A program made the position numbers and the translations under genes. 12,250 nucleotides of DNA, taken from the NCBI GenBank assembly GCA_017996075.1, contig JAGOHQ010000014.1, positions 1 to 12,250 on the forward strand, given 5' to 3'. Shown here one piece after another: positions 6,686 to 12,250 of this stretch; the stretch's first letter is position 1; each line of letters starts with the position of its first letter. Source of the DNA: Aliarcobacter sp. (GTDB lineage Bacteria > Campylobacterota > Campylobacteria > Campylobacterales > Arcobacteraceae). Below the pieces are notes generated by a model. That model was not told the origin of the DNA. It was given only the letters and a program-made list of their open reading frames with translations, and did not search any database.

Positions 6686-7222
6686 ATGTTTCATGCAACT
6701 ACGATTTTAGCCTACAAAGGTAAGAATAAAGCAGTTATTGGTGGAGATGGACAAGTATCTTTTGGAAATACAGTTTTAAAGGGAAATGCCACAAAGATTA
6801 GAACTTTGTATAAAGGTCAAATCTTAGCAGGTTTTGCAGGAAGCACAGCAGATGCTTTTAATCTTTTTGATATGTTTGAAGCTCATCTTGAAACTTGCAA
6901 AGGAGATTTATTAAAATCAGTTATTGCATTTTCAAAAGAGTGGAGAAAAGATAAGTATTTAAGACGACTTGAAGCTATGATGATAGTTTTAAATAAAGAA
7001 AAAATATTTATTTTAAGTGGAAATGGAGATGTTGTTGAGCCAGAAGATGGAGAGATAGCAAGTATTGGAAGTGGTGGAAATTTTGCAATATCTGCTGCAA
7101 GAGCATTAGCAAAACATTCACAGCTTGATGAAGAAGAATTAGTTCGAGAGTCTTTGATGATTGCTGGCGAACTTTGTATTTATACAAATCAAAATATAAA
7201 AATATTAAAAATAGAGGAATAA
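6686..7222 (+). CDS. hslV: HslV (ClpQ) protease subunit
   Basis: HslV is the proteasome-like peptidase that forms two stacked hexameric rings and degrades proteins fed in by HslU. It is an N-terminal nucleophile hydrolase whose active residue is the first Thr of TTI. Here the sequence begins MFHATTI, so four residues must be removed to expose Thr5, whereas E. coli HslV needs only removal of Met; Bacillus CodW also has an FHATTI-like start. [10 protein letters not shown], the [12 protein letters not shown] block, [13 protein letters not shown] and IGSGGNFA are family motifs. The 178 residues are complete. The ATG is two bases after the rplI stop and has only a weak ribosome binding site, so it is probably translated by coupling. 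It is followed at once by its partner hslU. Confidence 0.96.
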   Translation: MFHATTILAYKGKNKAVIGGDGQVSFGNTVLKGNATKIRTLYKGQILAGFAGSTADAFNLFDMFEAHLETCKGDLLKSVIAFSKEWRKDKYLRRLEAMMIVLNKEKIFILSGNGDVVEPEDGEIASIGSGGNFAISAARALAKHSQLDEEELVRESLMIAGELCIYTNQNIKILKIEE

Positions 7223-7229
7223 AAACAAT

Positions 7230-8558
7230 ATGGATATGACACCTAGGCAGATTGTTGCTTATTTAGATGATTATATTATTGGTCAAAATGATGCAAAAAA
7301 GACTATAGCACTAGCTTTAAGAAATCGATATAGAAGAATGAGAGTTGAGCCAAATCTACAAGAAGAGATTATGCCAAAAAATATTCTTATGATTGGAAGT
7401 ACAGGAGTTGGTAAAACTGAAATTGCAAGAAGAATGGCAAAAATGATGGGACTTCCTTTTGTAAAAGTAGAAGCTAGTAAATATACAGAAGTTGGATTTG
7501 TAGGAAGAGATGTTGAATCTATGATTAGAGACCTTCTTTATGAAAGTATAAATCTTGTTACAAAAGAGTTTGAAGAGAAAATTAAAGATAAAATTGATGA
7601 TGAAGTAAATAAAAAGATCATTGAAAAATTAGTACCTCCTCTTCCTGAAAGTGCAAGTGAGAGTGCAAAAGAGTCATTTATAAAAACTTATAATCTAATG
7701 GAAAAGAAGTTATTAAATAGTGATTTAGATGACAAAAAAATTGAAATAGAATTACCTAAAAAAGCTCATGCAGAGATAATTGATTCTAGCTTACCATTTG
7801 ATATGAGTTCTATGCAAGAGAGTCTTAATAAAATGTTAGGAAGTTTAAATAAAGAAAAAATAAAAAAAGAAGTAAGCATAAAAGATGCAAAAATTCTTTT
7901 AAGAGGAGTTGCTAGTGAAAGTTTACTCGATACAGAAGCTATTAAAATAGAAGCTTTAAAAAGAGCTGAAAATGGTGGAATTATTTTTATAGACGAGATA
8001 GATAAAATTGCAAGTGGAAAGAAAAATCAAGGACAAGATCCATCAAAAGAGGGTGTTCAAAGAGATTTACTTCCAATAGTTGAAGGTAGTTCAGTTCAAA
8101 CTAAATTTGGACAAATAAAAACTGATCATATTTTATTTATAGCTGCTGGTGCATTTCATGTATCAAAACCTAGTGATTTAATACCAGAACTTCAAGGAAG
8201 ATTTCCTCTTAGAGTTGAGTTAGAAAGTCTTGATGAAGATGCTCTTTATAAGATTTTAACAAATACAAAAAATTCACTTTTAAGACAATATAAGGCTCTT
8301 TTAAAAGTTGAAGATGTTGAGCTTGAATTTGATGATGATGCTATAAAAGCTTTTGCAAAATATAGTGTTGCTGCAAATGAAAAAACAGAAGATATAGGAG
8401 CTAGAAGACTTCATACTGTTATAGAAAAAGTTATTGAAGATATATCTTTTGATGCAGATGAGAAAAAAGGTTCAAAAGTAGTTGTAACTAGTAAATTAGT
8501 ATCAGAAAAACTTGAAAAAATTGTAGATAATGTAGATGTTACAAGATATATATTGTAA
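7230..8558 (+). CDS. hslU: HslU (ClpY) ATPase subunit of HslVU protease
   Basis: HslU is the hexameric AAA+ unfoldase that recognises substrates and threads them into HslV. Its 442 residues match the family. Visible parts are the N-terminal TPRQIVAYLDDYIIGQ, Walker A GSTGVGKT (56-63), the pore loop GFVG (89-92), a less conserved intermediate domain (about 110-235), Walker B IIFIDE (251-256), ELQGRFPLRVEL and GARRLHT (390-396). The C-terminus ends in DVTRYIL, the tail that docks between HslV subunits. The pore loop has Phe where E. coli HslU has Tyr (GYVG); the aromatic character is kept, so it is probably functional. AGAGGA inside the end of hslV precedes the ATG by about 12 bases. An in-frame ATG two codons later (7236) is a possible alternative start. 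Confidence 0.97.
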   Translation: MDMTPRQIVAYLDDYIIGQNDAKKTIALALRNRYRRMRVEPNLQEEIMPKNILMIGSTGVGKTEIARRMAKMMGLPFVKVEASKYTEVGFVGRDVESMIRDLLYESINLVTKEFEEKIKDKIDDEVNKKIIEKLVPPLPESASESAKESFIKTYNLMEKKLLNSDLDDKKIEIELPKKAHAEIIDSSLPFDMSSMQESLNKMLGSLNKEKIKKEVSIKDAKILLRGVASESLLDTEAIKIEALKRAENGGIIFIDEIDKIASGKKNQGQDPSKEGVQRDLLPIVEGSSVQTKFGQIKTDHILFIAAGAFHVSKPSDLIPELQGRFPLRVELESLDEDALYKILTNTKNSLLRQYKALLKVEDVELEFDDDAIKAFAKYSVAANEKTEDIGARRLHTVIEKVIEDISFDADEKKGSKVVVTSKLVSEKLEKIVDNVDVTRYIL

Positions 8559-8575
8559 TTTAATACTATTTAGCA

Positions 8576-8581
8576 TAGAAT
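8576..8581 (+). promoter_or_regulatory. Possible -10 element before the 101-residue gene
   Basis: TAGAAT, the same hexamer as upstream of rplI, lies in the 51-base gap after hslU and 28 bases before the ATG at 8610. It could give the small gene and tatD their own transcript. Confidence 0.45.
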
Positions 8582-8600
8582 ACAAAATTATTAAAAATAC

Positions 8601-8605
8601 GGGGG
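8601..8605 (+). promoter_or_regulatory. G-rich ribosome binding site of the 101-residue gene
   Basis: Five consecutive G bases end four bases before the ATG at 8610. Such a run stands out in this AT-rich DNA, and GGGG(G) is an acceptable Shine-Dalgarno match. It supports the small gene as truly translated. Confidence 0.5.
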
Positions 8606-8609
8606 ATAT

Positions 8610-8915
8610 ATGAAAATCATAACTTTTTGTCAAATTGATGAGTCACTTTTTAATCCAGAATTCGAAGTTGAGTCTTTTCACTCAAAAGGTGAAGAAAAGG
8701 CTGATATAGCGATAATAGATATAGAATCTATTTTTGAATATGAAGAGAATAAGCATAGTGTTTGCAAAGAAAAATATGTATCTATCGCAATAATAGAAGA
8801 TGAGAGTGATTATGATGCTTTCAAAAATTTTGGAATAGATGCTTGGATAAAATATTCAGATATTTCTCAAATAAACAATTTAATAAATCTTTTAAACAAA
8901 AGATTTTTGTCTTAA
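8610..8915 (+). CDS. Small protein resembling a shortened receiver domain
   Basis: I do not recognise this 101-residue protein as a named family. Its layout recalls a response-regulator receiver domain: a first strand KIITFC, a strand ending in Asp (ADIAIIDIES, Asp37, where the phospho-acceptor would sit), a strand VSIAIIED, then AFKNFGIDAWIKYSDISQINNLI, which resembles the usual GADDYLxKPF-type segment with Lys kept. The acidic pair after the first strand is absent, and about 15 residues are missing before the Asp, so one helix seems lost. No signal peptide or membrane segment is seen. It has its own strong ribosome binding site and possible promoter, and ends 10 bases before the tatD start, suggesting coupling. 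The receiver resemblance is my reading and is unproven. Confidence 0.72.
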   Translation: MKIITFCQIDESLFNPEFEVESFHSKGEEKADIAIIDIESIFEYEENKHSVCKEKYVSIAIIEDESDYDAFKNFGIDAWIKYSDISQINNLINLLNKRFLS

Positions 8916-8918
8916 AGG
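8914..8918 (+). promoter_or_regulatory. Ribosome binding site deciding the tatD ATT start
   Basis: AAAGG, overlapping the stop of the preceding gene, ends seven bases before ATT at 8926. This is ideal spacing. Translation from there would give the usual TatD N-terminus, M-I-I-D-T-H-C-H. Confidence 0.6.
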
Positions 8919-8925
8919 TTTAAAG

Positions 8926-9714
8926 ATTATTATAGATACTCATTGCCATCTTGATAATGAAGCTTATTTAAGCGATATAGATGGTGTTATAACAAATGCA
9001 AAAGAGTCTGGAGTTAATGCTTTTTTAATTCCAGGTGCAAGTTTTGAAACACTTAAAAAAGCAGTAGATTTAAGTGAAAAATATGATGAAGTTTTTTTTG
9101 CTGTTGGAATTCATCCTTATGACATAGATGAGTATGATGAAGCAGTTATGGAAAAATATGTAAATCACCCAAAGTGCATAGCTATAGGCGAATGCGGATT
9201 AGATTATTATAGACTTCCAGATGATGAAATTGAAAAACAAGAGAATATAAAAAAACAAAAAGAGGTTTTTATTTCTCAAATAAATTTAGCAAAAAAGTAC
9301 AAAAAACCACTTATTGTTCATATTAGAGAGGCTTCAAATGATTCAAGAGAGATTTTGGAAAAATATGCCTCAAAAGATTTAGGTGGAGTTTTACACTGTT
9401 TTAATGCAAGTCCTCATCTTCTTCCTTTAGCAGATATGAATTTTTATTTTGGAATAGGTGGAGTTATTACTTTTAAAAATGCAAAAAAGTTAGTAGATAT
9501 TTTGCCTTTAATTCCTAAAGAGAAACTTTTAATAGAAACAGATGCCCCATATTTAACGCCACACCCTTTTAGAGGAGTAAGAAATGAGCCATATTATACA
9601 ATATATGTAGCTCAAAAAATGGCGGAGATTTTAAATATGAGTTATGAGGAGATTCAAAGTATTACTACAAATAATGCCAAAAATCTTTTTAAAGAGTTTT
9701 CTAATATTTCTTAG
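8926..9714 (+). CDS. tatD: TatD-family metal-dependent nuclease, probable ATT start
   Basis: TatD proteins are TIM-barrel metal-dependent hydrolases with DNase activity. From ATT at 8926 the protein has 262 residues, the normal family length, with every metal ligand: HxH in DTHCHLD (His6, His8), Glu89 in GECGLDYY, His132 in PLIVHIRE, His157 in VLHCFNAS and Asp206 in ETDAPYLTP. The frame opens after a stop at 8893-8895 and contains no ATG, GTG or TTG before the ATG at 9148 (residue 75). Starting at 9148 would delete HxH and the first strands of the barrel. ATT at 8926 has AAAGG seven bases upstream and yields the standard N-terminus; ATT 8929 and ATA 8932 are weaker options. The gene follows the 101-residue gene by 10 bases. 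The identity is firm and the start is inferred. TatD, YcfH and YjjV homologues are hard to tell apart. Confidence 0.87.
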   Translation: MIIDTHCHLDNEAYLSDIDGVITNAKESGVNAFLIPGASFETLKKAVDLSEKYDEVFFAVGIHPYDIDEYDEAVMEKYVNHPKCIAIGECGLDYYRLPDDEIEKQENIKKQKEVFISQINLAKKYKKPLIVHIREASNDSREILEKYASKDLGGVLHCFNASPHLLPLADMNFYFGIGGVITFKNAKKLVDILPLIPKEKLLIETDAPYLTPHPFRGVRNEPYYTIYVAQKMAEILNMSYEEIQSITTNNAKNLFKEFSNIS

Positions 9715-9715
9715 A

Positions 9716-9721
9716 TATAAT
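9716..9721 (+). promoter_or_regulatory. -10 element for mltD-rlpA
   Basis: TATAAT begins two bases after the tatD stop and 34 bases before the TTG start of mltD. It suggests that the envelope genes have a promoter separate from tatD. Confidence 0.6.
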
Positions 9722-9749
9722 CAAAGAATTCTAAAATAAAGAGGAAACC

Positions 9750-10988
9750 TTGAAAAAAATTTTAGTAGCAATAACCATTTTAATCTCTTCTGTTTTTGCA
9801 AATAATCCTGAACAAAATATAGCTGTCTTAGAAGAGCTAAACCTTCCACAAGAGTTTTTAAATGAACAATCTTTTAAATCAAAATATAAAGAACTATCAA
9901 CTACAAAGAAAATTCAGTATTACGATAACTTAATAAAAAAATCATCATTAAATGCAAAAATTGTAAAAGAGGAGCTGGAGCTAAAAAATCTTCCAAAGGT
10001 ACTTTTTTTCTTGCCTTTAATAGAGTCAAGTTTTAAAAATTTAGTTAATAAAAATGGTCCTTCTGGACTTTGGCAAATTATGCCTTTAACTGCTAGTAAT
10101 CTTAAATTAAAGAGAAATGAGTTTGTTGATGAGAGATTAGATTTAATAAAATCAACAGATGCTGCCACAAATTATTTAAGAAGATATTATAAAAAATTTG
10201 GAAAATGGTATTTGTCTGTTTTAGCTTATAATGCAGGTGAGGGAAGAATTATTCATGGAGTTGCAAGAGCTACTTTGGATAAATATTTAGATGAGCATCC
10301 AACTATGTATCATGATAAAGTTATAAAAATTTATAATTTATATATTGCGGATTATACAAAAAATAAAAAAGGTATAGACAATTTATATACTATTTACAAA
10401 GATTTGGGTTTAAAATCTGGGCATTTTGACTATCTTTATCTTTTAAAGCATAATTCAAAAAGAGATTATTTGCCAAAAACTAGTGTAAATTATATAAATA
10501 TGTTGGTCTCTTTTTCAATTCTTGAAAATAGTGATAGATTTAAAAACTTAGATAAAAAAACAAAGTATGATTTAGAAAAAGTCAATGCAAACAAAGGCTT
10601 AAGATTAAAAACTATTGCAGATGAACTTTCTATGAGCTATGAAGAGTTAAAAACTATAAATAAACATCTTTTAAAAGAGATGATACCAACAGATAAAAAT
10701 AGTTATAATCTGTATATTCCTCACACAAAAGTTGAGTTATTTAGCAACAAAGTTGCAAATATGAAAGAGTTGCCTTATGTTGAAAATAAACCATCTTTAG
10801 AAAAAACAAAAAAAGAGTCAAATAGTAAAGAATTAGCTACAAATAAAGTTATTCATAAAGTAAAACAAGGCGATACTCTAGAGGCTATTGCAAAAAAATA
10901 TAAAGTAAGTGTAAAAAAGCTTAAAATTGATAATAAAAAAAGTGGTAGTAAGTTGAAAATAGGAGAGAATATTGAGATTATTAAATAG
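9750..10988 (+). CDS. mltD: Membrane-bound lytic transglycosylase MltD with LysM (TTG start)
   Basis: MltD-type enzymes cleave the glycan strands of peptidoglycan non-hydrolytically in the periplasm. Residues 1-17 are a typical signal peptide (MKKILVAITILISSVFA) ending before NNPEQ. There is no lipobox cysteine, unlike E. coli MltD, so the protein is probably soluble or held by its LysM. The SLT domain spans about 80-190, with catalytic Glu92 in PLIESSF, GPSGLWQIMPLTA and LAYNAGEGR. A degenerate LysM-like segment lies at about 283-323 and a clear LysM at 367-412 (KVKQGDTLEAIAKKYKVS). The start is TTG at 9750, with AGAGG five bases upstream, and places the signal peptide correctly. It has its own TATAAT and overlaps rlpA by 17 bases. 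The 412 residues look complete. Confidence 0.92.
   Translation: MKKILVAITILISSVFANNPEQNIAVLEELNLPQEFLNEQSFKSKYKELSTTKKIQYYDNLIKKSSLNAKIVKEELELKNLPKVLFFLPLIESSFKNLVNKNGPSGLWQIMPLTASNLKLKRNEFVDERLDLIKSTDAATNYLRRYYKKFGKWYLSVLAYNAGEGRIIHGVARATLDKYLDEHPTMYHDKVIKIYNLYIADYTKNKKGIDNLYTIYKDLGLKSGHFDYLYLLKHNSKRDYLPKTSVNYINMLVSFSILENSDRFKNLDKKTKYDLEKVNANKGLRLKTIADELSMSYEELKTINKHLLKEMIPTDKNSYNLYIPHTKVELFSNKVANMKELPYVENKPSLEKTKKESNSKELATNKVIHKVKQGDTLEAIAKKYKVSVKKLKIDNKKSGSKLKIGENIEIIK
10961..10966 (+). promoter_or_regulatory. Ribosome binding site fixing the rlpA TTG start
   Basis: AGGAGA, inside the last codons of mltD, ends five bases before TTG at 10972. It is the best Shine-Dalgarno match around this junction and supports the overlapping start. 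Confidence 0.7.
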
Positions 10989-11883
10989 AATTTATAGTGC
11001 TGCTTTTTTAATTTTTTGCTCATCTTTTTTATTTACAGGTTGTTCTACTAAACAAACTTATGATTATAGTTCATATCGTAAGGATACAGGTGATAAGAGT
11101 ATAAATAATAGCGAAGCTATGCATAGAGCTACAATGAGACCTTATAATGTTTTTGGTATTAGATATTATCCTTTTGTTGCTAATGTTGGAGATCAATTTG
11201 ATGGAATTGCATCTTGGTATGGACCTGATTTTCATGCAAAAAAGACTTCAAATGGTGAGATTTATAATATGTATGCTATGACAGCTGCACATAAAACTCT
11301 ACCTATGAATACAGTTGTAAGAGTTGATAACTTAGATAACGGAAGAAGTACAATAGTTAGAATAAACGATAGAGGACCCTTTGTTGCTGGAAGAATTATT
11401 GACCTATCAAATAAAGCAGCTCATGAGATAGATATGGTTAGAAAAGGTACAGCAAGAGTAAAGGTTACTGTTTTAGGTTATAATGGACTAATTGATGATA
11501 AAAATGCTCCAAGTGTAAACTCAATTGAACAAAAACCTGAAGTTGAAAAAATTGAAGTAGTTGAAGATGATGTAGTAGCTACAAATATTAATACCAATAT
11601 TGGTATGGTTTCAGCACCTATTACAACTTCAAAAAGTAGTTCAAAAGAGAGCTCAAAATCTTCTTCTGGCGGAAAATTTAGTATTCAAGTAGGAGCATTT
11701 AGCTTACAAGCAGGAGCTTCAAAAACAGTAGATGAGTATAAAGCAAAATTCCCATCAAAAAAGATAGAGTATGTTGAAAATGGTGGAATTTATAGAGTTT
11801 ATATAAGAGGTTTTTCATCTTATGATGATGGACAGAATTTTAAAGCAAAAAATAGTTTAACAAATGCAATTGTAGTTCAATAA
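10972..11883 (+). CDS. rlpA: Septal-ring lipoprotein RlpA, DPBB and SPOR domains (TTG start)
   Basis: RlpA is an envelope lipoprotein; in Pseudomonas it is a lytic transglycosylase acting on peptidoglycan lacking stem peptides at division sites. A signal peptide (1-23) ends in the lipobox LFTG-Cys24. The double-psi beta-barrel domain spans about 78-168 and keeps the candidate catalytic residues: Glu96 in TSNGEIYNM, His107 in AAHKTLPM and Asp133 in NDRGPF. A Ser/Lys-rich linker (about 217-234) leads to a SPOR domain (233-303, FSIQVGAF and YRVYIRGF) that should bind denuded septal peptidoglycan. The TTG start overlaps mltD by 17 bases and has AGGAGA upstream; it gives a correct lipoprotein signal. 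The two neighbouring wall-cleaving proteins are probably made together. The length of 303 residues is normal. Confidence 0.93.
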   Translation: MRLLNRIYSAAFLIFCSSFLFTGCSTKQTYDYSSYRKDTGDKSINNSEAMHRATMRPYNVFGIRYYPFVANVGDQFDGIASWYGPDFHAKKTSNGEIYNMYAMTAAHKTLPMNTVVRVDNLDNGRSTIVRINDRGPFVAGRIIDLSNKAAHEIDMVRKGTARVKVTVLGYNGLIDDKNAPSVNSIEQKPEVEKIEVVEDDVVATNINTNIGMVSAPITTSKSSSKESSKSSSGGKFSIQVGAFSLQAGASKTVDEYKAKFPSKKIEYVENGGIYRVYIRGFSSYDDGQNFKAKNSLTNAIVVQ

Positions 11884-11894
11884 GGATTTAAAAT

Positions 11895-12250
11895 ATGGTA
11901 GAGATAAAAAGAGATACAAAAGAGACACAAATAGAGTGTAGTTTAACTTTAGATGGTTGTGGAAAATTTTCTATAAATACAGGTGTTGGTTTTTTTGACC
12001 ATATGCTTGAAGCTTTAAGTAAACATAGTGGGATTGATATAAATTTAGAGTGTAAAGGTGATTTACATATTGATTCTCACCATACAGTTGAAGATTGTGG
12101 AATAGTTTTAGGACAAGCTTTGAAAAAAGCAATTTTCCCTATACAAGCAGTTGAGAGATATGGAAATGCAACAGTTGTTATGGATGAAGCAGCAACTACA
12201 TGTGCTTTGGATTTATCAAATAGACCATTTTTAGTTTATGAAGTAAATAT
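11895..12250 (+). CDS. hisB: Imidazoleglycerol-phosphate dehydratase HisB (3' end outside window)
   Basis: HisB dehydrates imidazole-glycerol phosphate to imidazole-acetol phosphate, the sixth step of histidine synthesis. The visible 118 codons cover about 60 percent of the usual roughly 190 residues. Metal-binding motifs are seen at GFFDHML (32-38) and in the DLHIDSHHTVEDCGIVLG segment (56-73), and DEAA at 97-100 follows. It is the single-function dehydratase form: there is no fused phosphatase domain at the N-terminus. The ATG is preceded by AAGGA at 11882-11886, overlapping the rlpA stop, so it is probably read from the mltD-rlpA transcript. Histidine synthesis has no obvious link to peptidoglycan cleavage, so this looks like simple operon packing. 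The rest of the gene lies beyond the right edge. Confidence 0.95.
   Translation, partial: MVEIKRDTKETQIECSLTLDGCGKFSINTGVGFFDHMLEALSKHSGIDINLECKGDLHIDSHHTVEDCGIVLGQALKKAIFPIQAVERYGNATVVMDEAATTCALDLSNRPFLVYEVN

Noticed and set aside
8896..8925. Frameshift fusion of the 101-residue protein to TatD
   Set aside because: The overlap of open frames would permit it through the T run at 8904-8908, but the run is short, the upstream gene has a normal stop, and ATT at 8926 gives the standard TatD N-terminus.
9148..9714. A 188-residue TatD starting at ATG 9148
   Set aside because: This start would remove the HxH metal ligands and the first barrel strands, which are encoded in frame directly upstream behind a good ribosome binding site.
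9920..10168. Minus-strand open frame opposite mltD
   Set aside because: It is antisense of the SLT domain with no ribosome binding site or family features.

Overview
The window is AT-rich chromosomal DNA with dense, mostly overlapping genes. Gene order and protein style point to a member of the Campylobacterota close to Arcobacter/Aliarcobacter. The main reasons are the ubiX-coaD-tmk block, the rplI-hslV-hslU block, the short thymidylate kinase and coaD variants, TAnAAT-type -10 boxes with no clear -35, and A/T-dominated codon use. The genus is inferred from memory of the families, not from a search. No rRNA, tRNA, CRISPR array or insertion sequence is visible.

Region 1 (1-5371, minus strand) is one tight leftward operon, ubiX-coaD-tmk-hisS-speA-cysE. 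The genes overlap by 8-11 bases or are one base apart, and cysE runs off the left edge. The products are housekeeping enzymes: prenylated-FMN synthesis, coenzyme A synthesis, dTDP synthesis, histidyl-tRNA charging, agmatine/polyamine synthesis and the first step of cysteine synthesis. ubiX starts with TTG.

Region 2 (5372-5534) is a divergent intergenic region. It holds a perfect TATAAT for the leftward operon, a probable promoter for the rightward gene, and three AAGCTT-centred boxes. Two of the boxes are identical 10-mers exactly 21 bp apart, directly upstream of the ubiX -10 element.

Region 3 (5535-6164) encodes a 209-residue protein of the serine recombinase (resolvase/invertase) family. 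The catalytic serine position is Asn, and the usual Asp-Arg pair is Asn-Val. The DNA-binding C-terminus is intact. It looks like a catalytically dead, domesticated recombinase, possibly a DNA-binding regulator, and is the most unusual gene here.

Region 4 (6237-8558) is rplI-hslV-hslU: ribosomal protein L9 followed by the two-component HslVU protease.

Region 5 (8559-9714) holds a 101-residue protein that looks like a shortened receiver domain, then a complete TatD-family metal nuclease. TatD has no ATG, GTG or TTG start before its metal-binding HxH motif. It appears to start at ATT (8926), which has a well-placed ribosome binding site.

Region 6 (9750-12250) contains mltD (membrane-bound lytic transglycosylase with LysM), rlpA (lipoprotein with a double-psi beta-barrel and a SPOR domain) and the first 118 codons of hisB. 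mltD and rlpA both start with TTG and overlap, suggesting coordinated production of two peptidoglycan-cleaving envelope proteins. hisB follows closely and continues past the right edge.
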